Origin: Chryseobacterium sp. ISL-6
GTDB lineage: Bacteria > Bacteroidota > Bacteroidia > Flavobacteriales > Weeksellaceae
Reading direction: 5' to 3'
Length of the DNA stretch: 64,000 nt
NCBI RefSeq assembly: GCF_018613715.1
Contig: NZ_JAGGPT010000006.1
Location: 868,001 to 932,000 of the forward strand
Position numbers and translations under genes: made by a program. Under the pieces are notes generated by a model. The model was not told where the DNA came from. It did no database searches and worked only from the letters and a program-made list of their open reading frames with translations. Position 1 is the stretch's first letter, and every line of letters begins with the position of its first letter. Shown one piece after another: positions 33,376 through 42,491 of the stretch.

Positions 33376-34539
33376 ATGAATAAAACTTTCAAAATATATG
33401 CTATAATTTTCATCATTATCATGGTGATCTTGGCATTGCTTGAAGTTAATAAAAAGGAGGTTACAGATTGGCGTAAAAACTTTGATCCTAATGAAAAATC
33501 TCCTTTTGGATTGTTCGTATTTAATAAAGAAGTAAAAGATCTTTTTAAAACACATCTTAAAAAGATTGATGAGACGCCTTATGATTATTACAATGAGAAC
33601 AAAAAAGATCTTCACAATATTTTAGTTGTCGAAAAAGAAATAGATAAACAATCGTGGCGTAGTATATTAGGTGAAGTTTCCAAGGGTTCTGATGCGATGC
33701 TGATCGTAAATAAAATTCCAAAAGAGATTTCGGATAGTATTGGTTATTATATTTCTCAGATCTCTTTTGATGAGCAAAATGTTTTAAAGCTTACAGATAA
33801 AAAATATCTGAATGATTTTATGATCCTGGATAAATTCCCGTCGGGACGTGGTTTCTCTTACATTAAACCTAGTGTGGAAGTTTTAGGAAAAACGGTTGAA
33901 AAAAATAATTCAGATCAGGCTAATTTTATCAAGGTGAAATTTGGGAAAGGAAATATTTATGTCCACAGCGAGCCACTTTTCCTCACTAACTATTATCTTC
34001 TTAAGCCCGGAAATATTAGATACGCACAAGATGTTTTTTCGTATCTTAATGACAAAGAAACACTTTGGTTTGTAGAGGCGGCAAGCGCCAAAGCTTCTTC
34101 CCGTTTTTTTATGAGATTTATACTCTCAAAACCAGCTCTTAAATATGCATGGTGGGTATTCCTTGGGGGATTGATCCTATTTATTTTCTTCAATGCAAAA
34201 AGAAAACAACGGATTGTTCCAATTATGGAACCTTTAAAAAATACCTCTGTAGATTTTGTGAAAAGTATTGGAAATCTTTATCTTCAGGAAGGAGACTTTC
34301 ATGATATGATGGCCAAGAAAGCTCAGTATTTCCTGAATAAAGTAAGAATGGATCTTCTTATTGACACACAAAACCTAGATAATGAATTTGCCAAAAAGCT
34401 GCAGTTGAAAACAGGAAGAACAATGGAAATGATCAATGAAGCACTGGATCTGATCCGAAAAGCTCAGGATCCGTACGCCAGTGTGATGAAGGAGGATCTT
34501 ACAAGACTCAATAAAGTCTTGGATGAAATATTACGATAA
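33376..34539 (+). CDS. DUF4350-domain membrane protein
   Basis: A 387-residue protein with an N-terminal membrane anchor (about 5-23), an extracytoplasmic DUF4350 domain (about 35-240, including NEKSPFGLFVFNKEV and FGKGNIYVHSEPLFLTNYYL), a second span (about 255-275, WWVFLGGLILFIFFN) and a helical cytosolic tail. DUF4350 proteins are standard members of Bacteroidota MoxR/DUF58 clusters and resemble gliding/ABC-type auxiliary domains. There is no catalytic motif. It starts 14 bp after the DUF4129 gene and is followed by an intergenic repeat. Confidence 0.82.
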   Translation: MNKTFKIYAIIFIIIMVILALLEVNKKEVTDWRKNFDPNEKSPFGLFVFNKEVKDLFKTHLKKIDETPYDYYNENKKDLHNILVVEKEIDKQSWRSILGEVSKGSDAMLIVNKIPKEISDSIGYYISQISFDEQNVLKLTDKKYLNDFMILDKFPSGRGFSYIKPSVEVLGKTVEKNNSDQANFIKVKFGKGNIYVHSEPLFLTNYYLLKPGNIRYAQDVFSYLNDKETLWFVEAASAKASSRFFMRFILSKPALKYAWWVFLGGLILFIFFNAKRKQRIVPIMEPLKNTSVDFVKSIGNLYLQEGDFHDMMAKKAQYFLNKVRMDLLIDTQNLDNEFAKKLQLKTGRTMEMINEALDLIRKAQDPYASVMKEDLTRLNKVLDEILR

Positions 34540-34610
34540 TAATATAACAATGTAATGGTTTATCAATCATTGGTAAATTGATATATTGTCAAATGATAAA
34601 TTAAAATTTT
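34540..34610 (+). repeat. Intergenic AT-rich repeat, copy A (TATAACAATGTA family)
   Basis: The 71-bp gap between DUF4350 and MoxR genes starts with TATAACAATGTA (34543-34554) and continues with TTGGTAAATTGATATATTG (34570-34588). Both words recur in the gaps at 45033 and 47343, always between co-directional operon genes. Internal partial complementarity allows an imperfect hairpin. Confidence 0.65.
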
Positions 34611-35642
34611 ATGGAAGACCTTGAAAATCAAAATTTAGAAAATCAAAGTTCTATAAATCTTGATAAAAAAGAAAACGATTTTCAGTCGAGAATCGATATG
34701 ATTGAACTTCGGGTAAGTTTAGAAAAAGTAAAGTCTGAAATTGCTAAAGTAATTGTAGGACAGGAAAGTATGGTAGAACACCTTCTTGCTGCTCTTCTAT
34801 CAAACGGTCATGTTCTGATTGAAGGAGTTCCTGGAGTTGCTAAGACGATTACGGCAAAATTATTGGCTAAAACAATTGATGTTGATTTCAGCAGAATTCA
34901 GTTTACCCCTGATTTAATGCCTTCAGATATACTAGGAACCTCTATTTTTAATGTTAAAAATTCCGAATTTGAATTTAAAAAAGGACCTATCTTCTCACAC
35001 TTTATTTTAATTGATGAGATTAACAGGTCTCCGGCAAAGACTCAGGCTGCTTTGTTTGAAGTAATGGAAGAGAGGCAGATTACAATGGATGGAATCCGAT
35101 ACACAATGGAAGAGCCTTTCTTAGTGGTAGCTACACAGAATCCTATTGAGCATGAAGGAACATATAGGCTTCCGGAAGCGCAATTAGATAGGTTTTTATT
35201 TAAAATAAATGTTGGGTATCCAAATCTTCAACAAGAGATTTTAATTATTAAAAATCAACACGAAAGTAGAACGGAAGATAAAACGGAAGTTGTAGGAAAA
35301 GTAATAACAGCCCAGCAATTAAAAAATTATCAGCAGTTGGTAAAGGAAATTATTGTTGAGGCTCAGTTAATGGAATACATTGCTAAAATTATAGTGAATA
35401 CCAGAGAAAATCAGTTTTTATACTTGGGAGCATCTCCAAGAGCTAGCTTAGCATTGCTAACAGCTTCAAAAGCTTTTGCGGCATTAAGAGGAAGAGATTT
35501 TGTAACTCCTGAAGATATTAAAGAGGCAAGCTATGCAGTGCTAAGACACCGGGTAATTGTTTCGCCGGAAAGAGAAATGGAAGGTCTAAGTGCTGATGAA
35601 ATTATTAGACAAATTTTAGAAGGAATAGAGATACCAAGGTAG
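34611..35642 (+). CDS. MoxR-family AAA+ ATPase
   Basis: A 343-residue ATPase. Walker A GVPGVAKT, Walker B LIDEINRSPAKTQAALFEVMEERQIT, sensor 1 ATQNPIEHEGTYRLPEAQLDRF and the C-terminal lid (SPRASLALLTASKAFAALRGRDFV) are all present. MoxR ATPases act as chaperone-like factors for vWA-domain partners; the DUF58 protein downstream is the usual partner. The coiled N-terminal extension before the AAA domain is about 45 residues long. Confidence 0.93.
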   Translation: MEDLENQNLENQSSINLDKKENDFQSRIDMIELRVSLEKVKSEIAKVIVGQESMVEHLLAALLSNGHVLIEGVPGVAKTITAKLLAKTIDVDFSRIQFTPDLMPSDILGTSIFNVKNSEFEFKKGPIFSHFILIDEINRSPAKTQAALFEVMEERQITMDGIRYTMEEPFLVVATQNPIEHEGTYRLPEAQLDRFLFKINVGYPNLQQEILIIKNQHESRTEDKTEVVGKVITAQQLKNYQQLVKEIIVEAQLMEYIAKIIVNTRENQFLYLGASPRASLALLTASKAFAALRGRDFVTPEDIKEASYAVLRHRVIVSPEREMEGLSADEIIRQILEGIEIPR

Positions 35643-35716
35643 GTTAAGAATTAGGGATTAGCTGATAAAAGCTTTAGATCTAATTCCTTAATCATAACAG
35701 CTGCAACCCTGAGAAA
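35643..35716 (+). repeat. Intergenic imperfect inverted repeat
   Basis: TTAAGAATTAG (35644-35654) pairs with CTAATTCCTTAA (from 35680) with one bulge, and GCT/AGC pairing lies inside. It fills most of the MoxR-DUF58 gap. There is no T-run, so it is more likely an RNA-stability or mobile palindromic element than a terminator. Confidence 0.5.
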
Positions 35717-37039
35717 ATGAAAAACTTATACATTAATAACCGTTTTTTCTTCGCACTCATAGGAGTGGGGATACTCTATGTTTTTGCATTTTTCTTTCCA
35801 TTCATCATCTACATTGCTCATATCCTGTTATTACTTTGTTTTCTAGCATCAATGGTAGATTTTCTTCTTCTTTTTAATCAAAAGGACGGAATTTTAGCAC
35901 AAAGAATATTGCCGGAGAAATTATCTAATGGAGATGAGAATCCAATAAAGGTAGATATTAAAAATAACTACAGTTTTAAGATCAGTACCAAGATCATTGA
36001 TGAAATTCCGTTTCAGTTTCAAAAAAGGGATTTTTTGATCCGTAAAGAAATTGCTTCAGGAAGAAATACCTATTTTCAGTATACTTTAGAACCTAAAGAA
36101 AGAGGGGAGTATAATTTTGGAAGCTTAAATGTTTATGCGGCTTCACCAATAGGCTTCGTTTCAAAAAGATATAGATTTCAAAAGGATGCAAACCTTGCTG
36201 CTTACCCATCATTTATTCATCTCCGAAAATATGAGCTGATGGCGCTTCAGAGTGAGTTTTTGTTGGGTGGTATTAAAAGGATCAGAAAGCTGGGGCATAC
36301 CATGGAATTTGAGCAGATTAAAGATTATGTTCCGGGTGATGATATTCGAACGATTAACTGGAAAGCAACCTCAAAGACCAATCGTCTTATGGTTAATCAA
36401 TTTCAAGATGAAAAGTCACAGCGTATTTTTATGTTGATCGATACTGGGAGAACCATGAAAATGCCTTTTAAAGAATTGAGTCTTTTAGATTATTCAATTA
36501 ATGCAACAATGGCTTTGTCTCATATCATTTTGAAAAAAGGAGATCGGGCGGGAATGATGACTTTCTCAAAAAAAACTGAAAATAAAATAGCTGCTGAAAA
36601 TAAATCAGGTCAGTTAAAGAAAATTTCTGAATCTCTTTATAACATCAAAACCAATTTTTTTGAAAGTGATTTTAACAGACTTTATCAGGATGTAAAATAT
36701 TCGATCAATCAAAGAAGTCTGATCTTGCTATTTACTAATTTTGAAACATTAGATGGATTAAACAGGCAGTTGAAATATCTTCGTGGTATTGCGAAGAACC
36801 ATTTGCTGGTTGTTGTATTCTTTAAAAATTCAGAACTTCAGACTTTAATTCATAGGAATCCTGAAAGTATGCAGGACATCTATGACGAGATTATTGCAGA
36901 GAAATTTGAATTTGAAAAGAAACTGATTATCCAGGAACTTCGCAAATATGGGATCTACACGGTATATACCCTTCCTGAAAATTTAAATATCGACGTTATC
37001 AATAAATATTTGGAGATAAAAGCGAGGGGAATTTTATAA
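35717..37039 (+). CDS. DUF58-domain (vWA-like) protein
   Basis: A 440-residue protein with two N-terminal membrane spans (about 10-55), a beta-rich domain, then DUF58 (EFEQIKDYVPGDDIRTINWKATSKTNRLMVNQF) leading into a von Willebrand A-like fold (FMLIDTGRTM as MIDAS-like start, HIILKKGDRAGMMTFS). It is the partner family of MoxR ATPases and closes the cluster. The system is widespread and thought to assist assembly or stress survival, but its biochemical function is undefined in this group. Confidence 0.9.
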   Translation: MKNLYINNRFFFALIGVGILYVFAFFFPFIIYIAHILLLLCFLASMVDFLLLFNQKDGILAQRILPEKLSNGDENPIKVDIKNNYSFKISTKIIDEIPFQFQKRDFLIRKEIASGRNTYFQYTLEPKERGEYNFGSLNVYAASPIGFVSKRYRFQKDANLAAYPSFIHLRKYELMALQSEFLLGGIKRIRKLGHTMEFEQIKDYVPGDDIRTINWKATSKTNRLMVNQFQDEKSQRIFMLIDTGRTMKMPFKELSLLDYSINATMALSHIILKKGDRAGMMTFSKKTENKIAAENKSGQLKKISESLYNIKTNFFESDFNRLYQDVKYSINQRSLILLFTNFETLDGLNRQLKYLRGIAKNHLLVVVFFKNSELQTLIHRNPESMQDIYDEIIAEKFEFEKKLIIQELRKYGIYTVYTLPENLNIDVINKYLEIKARGIL

Positions 37040-37063
37040 TTTTGTACATCTAAATATTCTACG

Positions 37064-37093
37064 ATTTGTCTGCCTTTTAAATTGCAGACGAAT
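37064..37093 (+). terminator. Hairpin after DUF58 gene
   Basis: ATTTGTCTGC and GCAGACGAAT pair over 10 bp with one wobble. There is no T-run, so termination is uncertain; it may only protect the RNA end or separate the OsmC gene. Confidence 0.35.
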
Positions 37094-37121
37094 TCTAATG
37101 ATCTTAAATATAAATACGACA

Positions 37122-37541
37122 ATGAAAATAACATTAAACAGAATAAACGACGATTTTTTATTTGAATGCACCAACTCTCAGGGGAATTCTATTCTTTTGG
37201 ACAATACTTCTCAGTCAGGAGCAAAAGGAGTTTCTCCAATGGAAAGTGTTTTAATGGCAGTTGCGGGATGTAGCGGAATAGATGTCGTTTCTATATTAAA
37301 AAAACAAAGACAGGAAATTACTGGCTTTAAAGCTGAAGTTGAAGGTGAAAGAGTTCAGATAGAAGAAGCAAAACCTTTTAAGGCAATTAAAGTTAAATTT
37401 TTTTTAGAGGGTACTGTTGATCCTGGTAAAGCATTAAAAGCAGCACAATTATCATTTGAAAAATACTGCTCAGTTTCTAAAACTTTAGAACCTAATGTAG
37501 AAATTGGTTATGAAGTTTTTGTAAATGGTGAAAAGATTTAA
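37122..37541 (+). CDS. OsmC-family peroxiredoxin-like protein
   Basis: A 139-residue protein from ATG 37122, which gives the usual family start (MKITLNRINDDFLFE). The upstream ATG at 37098 adds an atypical stub. OsmC/Ohr features are MAVAGCSGIDVVSIL and FEKYCSVSKTLE, each with one cysteine of the thiol-peroxidase pair. It should reduce organic peroxides in the cytosol; some relatives have other roles (YhfA-like). The gene is single and closes with a strong terminator. Confidence 0.88.
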   Translation: MKITLNRINDDFLFECTNSQGNSILLDNTSQSGAKGVSPMESVLMAVAGCSGIDVVSILKKQRQEITGFKAEVEGERVQIEEAKPFKAIKVKFFLEGTVDPGKALKAAQLSFEKYCSVSKTLEPNVEIGYEVFVNGEKI

Positions 37542-37562
37542 TTCTAGATATAAGACAAAATA

Positions 37563-37592
37563 AAAAAACCGGATAGTCGATCCGGTTTTTTT
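37563..37592. terminator. Strong terminator between convergent genes
   Basis: AAAAAACCGGAT-AGTCG-ATCCGGTTTTTT is a 12-bp stem including the A/T flanks, with A-run and T-run on both sides, between osmC-like (+) and the T9SS cargo gene (-). Confidence 0.9.
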
Positions 37593-37612
37593 ATTATTGA
37601 TGGTTGTTAGTT

Positions 37613-39289
37613 TTATTTTTTAATCATTTTAGAACTTTTAAAAGAACCGTCTTTCATGGTTGCAGTTAAGATATAAACTCCTGATTTAACTCCGCCTAAA
37701 TGTATCGTTGAGGAAGGGTTGTAAATTGTTGTTACGGTAATTCCTGAAAGATCAGTAAGGGTAATACGTTTTATATCTGCAAAATTTTCAAGAAAGAGAA
37801 CATCAGTGAAAGGGTTAGGGTAAGCTAGTCTTTCTTTAGCTTTAGCATTTACTTCATTTACAGCCAGGATAAGAGGTTCCAGTGTTACTGTAACTGTAAA
37901 TGTGTTATTGTCAACCTTGTTATAATCTGCATTACAATCCGAACTGCCATAAGTTCTCCAGGCTCTAAGTTCAAAATTGACATCTCCGGTAAGGTCATTT
38001 GCTAAAGACAGTGCCGTTCTGTTATAAGAATAGGTTCCTGAATTACCACCTGAACCACTTGTTATTGCTGTTTCGGAGGTGTTATTATTTAAACAAACTA
38101 GTAAACTTCTTTGCTCAGACATCCACCTGTTTGCGACAGTAGACATTGTATAAGAAACAGCGGTAGATTTTATTTTATAACCAGTAGGTACACTAACGGT
38201 TACAGCTCCAGCGCAATTGGTGGTTGCTGTTATTGTTGGGTTTATATCGTACATCGTATTAATATCTCCGATTGTATAAGTAGAAGATATCTGTCCTACC
38301 GTAAATTCTTTCATTTTCCAGAATCCTTTAGTTCCACCGCAATTTGATCTCACCCAAAAATAGTAAGTCTCCCCTGTGGTTAATGAGTTCAGGGTTGCGG
38401 TAGTAGTACCAGCGGCAACACTTCCTGTAGGAGTTGTAGTTGCAGTTGGTGCCGTTGGTGTGCTGCTGTAATAGTAATCGTAACCTGAAGATGGTGCTGT
38501 TGCTGGCGCTGTCCAGCTTAAAGTTGCACTATTCATTGTAGAAGTATACGTAATATTTGAAGGTGAAGGGCAGGAACTATATACATCGGCGGAGAATGCA
38601 AAAATATTTGGAATTCCGCCAGTACCGGTTTTTGTGATAGTTACACTTTGGATGTTTTTAGACTGATTAGCAGCATCAATAGCAAGAGGGATTTGATACA
38701 ATCGGGGTTCTGTTCCACCACCAGATTCCAAATTGTCATTATTGAGGTTAATTCTTCCTATCCCCTGAATGGCAAAATTTGCTGCGTAATACCAATCGGA
38801 AATATTGATTCCGGTAAATGACTGTGTTGAGGAGTCGGCGAAGTTAACGCTTACATCTACGGTACAGGCTCCGCTGCCTCCTGTTGCCAGCATATATAAG
38901 TTTATTGCCGGGATAGGTGTCGAAAAGGTAAGAGTTCCTGAATCAGCTGTATTTTCAAGTCTTAAAACATTATTGCCACTGTAAGAAGCTAATTGATAAC
39001 CTAATCCAGGGGTAGAGCTGACGGCAGAATTGAACATTCCACTAATAGGTAAACCATACGTCAATGGTGTGCTGGTAGAAGTTAATTGAAAGTCTCTCGA
39101 AACAAAGGCATAATTGACACCATCTACATCATTGTTAGTAGAAGTCGTTGAACTTCCAATTCCATTCGCGATAACATCAGCATTATATCCACTTTGGATG
39201 GGAATAGGTTGATATTCCTGAGCATTAATCTGATGAATGAACATGCTTGATAATACCAGGCATGCAGCAGGTAGTAGTTTTCCTTTCAT
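37613..39289 (-). CDS. T9SS type A sorting-domain protein with FN3 domain
   Basis: A 558-residue secreted protein. Signal peptide (cleavage after HQINA), an N-terminal beta domain (about 25-230), a fibronectin-III domain (about 235-325: SPSNITYTSTMNSATLSWTAP ... TGETYYFWVRSNCGG), a Ser/Thr/Asn-rich region, and a type IX secretion C-terminal domain (from about 480: AYPNPFTDVLFLEN ... ITLTDLSGITV ... VKSGVYILTATMKDGSFKSSKMIKK). It is therefore predicted to be exported across the outer membrane and attached to or released from the surface. There is no catalytic motif, so the role (adhesin or similar) is open. Confidence 0.85.
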   Translation of the reverse strand: MKGKLLPAACLVLSSMFIHQINAQEYQPIPIQSGYNADVIANGIGSSTTSTNNDVDGVNYAFVSRDFQLTSTSTPLTYGLPISGMFNSAVSSTPGLGYQLASYSGNNVLRLENTADSGTLTFSTPIPAINLYMLATGGSGACTVDVSVNFADSSTQSFTGINISDWYYAANFAIQGIGRINLNNDNLESGGGTEPRLYQIPLAIDAANQSKNIQSVTITKTGTGGIPNIFAFSADVYSSCPSPSNITYTSTMNSATLSWTAPATAPSSGYDYYYSSTPTAPTATTTPTGSVAAGTTTATLNSLTTGETYYFWVRSNCGGTKGFWKMKEFTVGQISSTYTIGDINTMYDINPTITATTNCAGAVTVSVPTGYKIKSTAVSYTMSTVANRWMSEQRSLLVCLNNNTSETAITSGSGGNSGTYSYNRTALSLANDLTGDVNFELRAWRTYGSSDCNADYNKVDNNTFTVTVTLEPLILAVNEVNAKAKERLAYPNPFTDVLFLENFADIKRITLTDLSGITVTTIYNPSSTIHLGGVKSGVYILTATMKDGSFKSSKMIKK

Positions 39290-39525
39290 AAAAAATACTT
39301 TTAAGTTTGTTATGCTAAGATAAAGATTGTTTTATTAATAATTCATCATAATTTCAAATTGATTATTAAATTTTCATTAAAATATAAGACTAAGTATTTT
39401 TATGTAATGTAAGCATATGTGTTCTCATGAATAAGAGAACTTTTTAATAAAGAGGAACGGCAGGGATTGGTGTCTAACTAAAAAAAATACTCCTTTTTGA
39501 AAAGAAGTATTTTAGGTGTTTTATC
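39290..39525. other. Intergenic region with terminator of MGH1-like gene
   Basis: AAAATACT (39484-39491) pairs with AGTATTTT (39506-39513), with CTTTT/AAAAG pairing inside, and a T-run follows on the minus strand. This is a terminator for the glycosidase gene. The rest up to 39289 is AT-rich upstream DNA for the T9SS cargo gene, in which I see no consensus -7 box. Confidence 0.7.
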
Positions 39526-42132
39526 TTATCTTGGTTTCATAAGTTTGGCTACAGTAGCGGTCCAGCCTGTTTGATGTGATGCACCAACTCCACGACCATT
39601 GTCACCATGGAAATATTCATAAAAAGTGATATAGTCCTTAAAATGCTCATCATAATTAAACTTATTATTTCCACCATTAAAAGCCCTTTGCCCCTGTTCA
39701 TCTTTTAAAAATATCGAGCAAAGTCTATTGCTGATATTCTGGGCCACTTCTTCAAGGTTTCTTTTGTCTCCACTTCCCGTTGGTAGTTCCACTTTTAAGC
39801 TATTCCCATAATAGAAATGAAATCGCTGAAGACTTTCTACGATTAGAAAATTAATCGGAAACCAAATGGGTCCTCTCCAGTTACTATTTCCTCCGAACAT
39901 CCTGCTGTCACTTTCTGCCGGTGTATAATAAACAACGTTTTCAGTACCATGAACGGAGAATATAAAAGGATTTTCTTCATATACTTTTGACATCGCCCTG
40001 ATTCCATAGGAACTTAAAAACTCTTTTTCATCGAGCATTCTGGTAAGAACTTTTGATAATCTGTTTTTGCGTAAAATGCTCATTAAGTGCTTTCTTCCGT
40101 GGCCTTCTTCATCCCAATGAGAAACTAATTTTGTAAGTTCTGGTTTGTTTTTAAGAACCCATTCCATTCTTATTTTAAAGTTAGGCATTTTTTCCAGTAA
40201 CCCGTGATCGATGATCTCTACAGCGAATAGTGGAATAAGCCCAACAATACTTCTCAAGCGAAGGGTTACACTTTCACCATCACCTAATTGGAGTACATCA
40301 TAGAAAAATCCATCCTCTTCGTTCCATAATCCTTCCTTACCATCACCCATATTTTCCATAGCTTCTGCAATATAAAGATAATGTTCAAAGAATTTAATGG
40401 CCATATCCTCATATACCTGGTAATATTGAGCCAGCTCCATAGCTATTCTCATCATATTCAAGGCATACATTGCCATCCAGCTCGTACCGTCTGCCTGTTC
40501 CAGATGTTCGCCATCTTTGAGTTCCATATTTCGGTCGAATGCACCAATATTATCGAGTCCCAAGAAACCGCCACCAAAAATATTCTTACCATTTTTATCC
40601 TTACGGTTCACCCACCATGTAAAATTCAGAAGTAATTTCTGGAAAACTTTTTCAAGGAACAACAAGTCTGGTTTGCCATTTGTTTTTTCATCAATTTTAA
40701 AAACCCTGAAACAAGACCATGCGTGAACAGGTGGATTTACATCACTGAGGTTCCATTCATAAGCAGGAAGCTGCCCGTTGGGGTGCATATACCATTCCTT
40801 TGTTAATAGAAGAAGTTGGTTTTTTGCAAATTGTGCGTCGATCAATGCATAAGGAACGCAATGGAAGGCCAGATCCCAGGTTGCATACCAAGGGTATTCC
40901 CATTTATCAGGCATGGAAATTATATCCTTATTATGCATATGATTCCACTCTGTATTTCTTACGTAGTTATAGAAATCCCGTGGTGCATCAAAATTGGGGT
41001 CTCCTTTTAGCCATTTTCCAACGTTGTAGTGGTAAAACTGTTTGTTCCAAAGTAATCCTGCGAAAGCCTGCCTTTGAACATTTCTTTCATCCTCATTGGT
41101 TACATCGTGCTGAACTTCATTATAGAATTCATTTGCTTCGGCAATTCGGGTATTGAAGATTTCTTCAAACTGGTAAAAAGGCTCATCCGTATCTTCGGGT
41201 GATAATCTGAAATCAAAAGTTTTTGACTGGCCACCGCCAATTATTTCATCGATGATAAAAGAAGCTTTTGATCCTCTTTTTTCAGGATTGATACTATTAC
41301 TTTTATGAATGATATAATCATTTATTCCATCTTTGAAATAGGTGTTTTCAATAAATGGGACTCCATATAATTTCCGTGTATTTGTTTCATTATCACAAAA
41401 GGCACTTCTTGCATTTGTATTTCTTGAATAAAACTTTTTAATAGAAACACTGTCGTGATTGATATCAATACAGCCTTCATTTGAAGCATTCAACATGCCT
41501 TTATAAGTATTGTAACCCCATTTCCAGTTATTTCTGAACCATGCGGTTGGAGCTACGACTATAGGTGCATCCTGCTGGCTTCTGTTATGGATAGAAACCC
41601 GTACCAGAATGTCATTGGTTTCTGCCTTACAATATTCAATAAAAATGTCAAAATATTCATTATTATCAAAAATTCCTGTATCAATAATTTCATATTCAGC
41701 CTCTTTTTTGCTGCGTCTTCCATTTTCAGAAACCAGATGGTCATAAGGAAATTCATTGATGGGATACTTGTATACCATCTTCATATAGCTATGTGTAGGA
41801 GTGTTGTCCAGGTAGTAAAAGATTTCTTTGATATCTTCCCCATGATTTCCCTGAGGGTTGCTCAATCCAAAAAAACGTTCTTTTACCATTTTATCTTTCT
41901 TGTTCCAGAACGAAAGAGCAAAGCAAAAAAGCTGTTTGGTGTCGGATATTCCTGCAATTCCTTCTTCCCCCCATCGATAAGAATAACTTTCAGCTTTGTC
42001 GTGGTTTGTAAAGTTCCAGGCATTGCCATTAGGGCTATAATCTTCACGAACATTACCCCATTGTCTATTGCTTACATAAGGGCCCCAACTTTTCCAGTTG
42101 ATATCTTGTAATCTTTGTTTTTCTGCGGTCAT
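39526..42132 (-). CDS. MGH1-like / GH63-like glycoside hydrolase
   Basis: An 868-residue protein without signal peptide, so cytosolic. The N-terminal half is a beta-rich domain (SNRQWGNVREDYSPNGNAWNF, YRWGEEGIAGI). The C-terminal half is an (alpha/alpha)6 barrel with NHMHNKDIISMPDKWEYPWYATWDLAFHC, QLPAYEWNLSDVNPPVHAW, EQADGTSWMAMYALNMMRIA and GGNSNWRGPIWFPINFL, the motifs of MGH1-like GH63 relatives (including yeast YMR196W-type proteins). Such enzymes hydrolyse alpha-glucosides or glucosylglycerate-type solutes. Asp in TWDLAF and Glu in AYEWNL are the probable acid/base pair. The gene is single. The substrate is unproven. Confidence 0.82.
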   Translation of the reverse strand: MTAEKQRLQDINWKSWGPYVSNRQWGNVREDYSPNGNAWNFTNHDKAESYSYRWGEEGIAGISDTKQLFCFALSFWNKKDKMVKERFFGLSNPQGNHGEDIKEIFYYLDNTPTHSYMKMVYKYPINEFPYDHLVSENGRRSKKEAEYEIIDTGIFDNNEYFDIFIEYCKAETNDILVRVSIHNRSQQDAPIVVAPTAWFRNNWKWGYNTYKGMLNASNEGCIDINHDSVSIKKFYSRNTNARSAFCDNETNTRKLYGVPFIENTYFKDGINDYIIHKSNSINPEKRGSKASFIIDEIIGGGQSKTFDFRLSPEDTDEPFYQFEEIFNTRIAEANEFYNEVQHDVTNEDERNVQRQAFAGLLWNKQFYHYNVGKWLKGDPNFDAPRDFYNYVRNTEWNHMHNKDIISMPDKWEYPWYATWDLAFHCVPYALIDAQFAKNQLLLLTKEWYMHPNGQLPAYEWNLSDVNPPVHAWSCFRVFKIDEKTNGKPDLLFLEKVFQKLLLNFTWWVNRKDKNGKNIFGGGFLGLDNIGAFDRNMELKDGEHLEQADGTSWMAMYALNMMRIAMELAQYYQVYEDMAIKFFEHYLYIAEAMENMGDGKEGLWNEEDGFFYDVLQLGDGESVTLRLRSIVGLIPLFAVEIIDHGLLEKMPNFKIRMEWVLKNKPELTKLVSHWDEEGHGRKHLMSILRKNRLSKVLTRMLDEKEFLSSYGIRAMSKVYEENPFIFSVHGTENVVYYTPAESDSRMFGGNSNWRGPIWFPINFLIVESLQRFHFYYGNSLKVELPTGSGDKRNLEEVAQNISNRLCSIFLKDEQGQRAFNGGNNKFNYDEHFKDYITFYEYFHGDNGRGVGASHQTGWTATVAKLMKPR

Positions 42133-42284
42133 AAATCATCATTTTCACTACGAAGTTAATTTTTTTGAAAAATAATTCCAATTTTTTCTATCTGAATAAT
42201 TCTTAACATATCCTTGTAACTCTTATAATTAGAGGGTTTTTGAGAAAAAAATATTTTTTTGTAAAAATTTAAAATAAAATGAAC

Positions 42285-42292
42285 TATCTTTG
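42285..42292 (+). promoter_or_regulatory. -7 box of methionine operon leader
   Basis: TATCTTTG is an exact TAnnTTTG match. Transcription would begin near 42297, just before the riboswitch. Confidence 0.6.
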
Positions 42293-42319
42293 CAGCTCGA
42301 TCATTCAAATATTGAAAAT

Positions 42320-42425
42320 GTTATCAAGAAAGGTTGAGGGATTAGACCCTATGAAACCTTAGCAACCCTTTGTGCAAGCGAAGAAGGTGCTACGTTCTAC
42401 CAAATATTTATTTTGGACAGATAAC
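42320..42425 (+). ncRNA. SAM-I (S-box) riboswitch
   Basis: The leader has the S-box core: closing helix P1 GTTATC (42320-42325) with GATAAC (42420-42425), AAGAAAGGTTGAGGGATTAGACCC, ATGAAACCTTAGCAACCC and AAGGTGCTACGTTCTACC in the known order. S-box RNAs bind S-adenosylmethionine and turn off methionine genes. Here it precedes a complete methionine operon. Just downstream, AACTT/AAGTT (42423-42427, 42432-42436) overlaps the P1 3' strand, and CTGAA/TTCAG (42429-42442) plus GCCA/TGGC (42442-42456) can form alternative hairpins: a plausible expression platform, though the T-run is poor. Confidence 0.92.
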
Positions 42426-42491
42426 TTACTGAAGTTCTTCAGCCATTTCTCGTGGCATTTTCAATTGTGTTATAAGTAATATATAATAGAA

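Noticed and set aside
41587..42111. 174-codon plus-strand open frame
   Set aside because: It is antisense to the well-supported MGH1-like glycosidase, with no family features.
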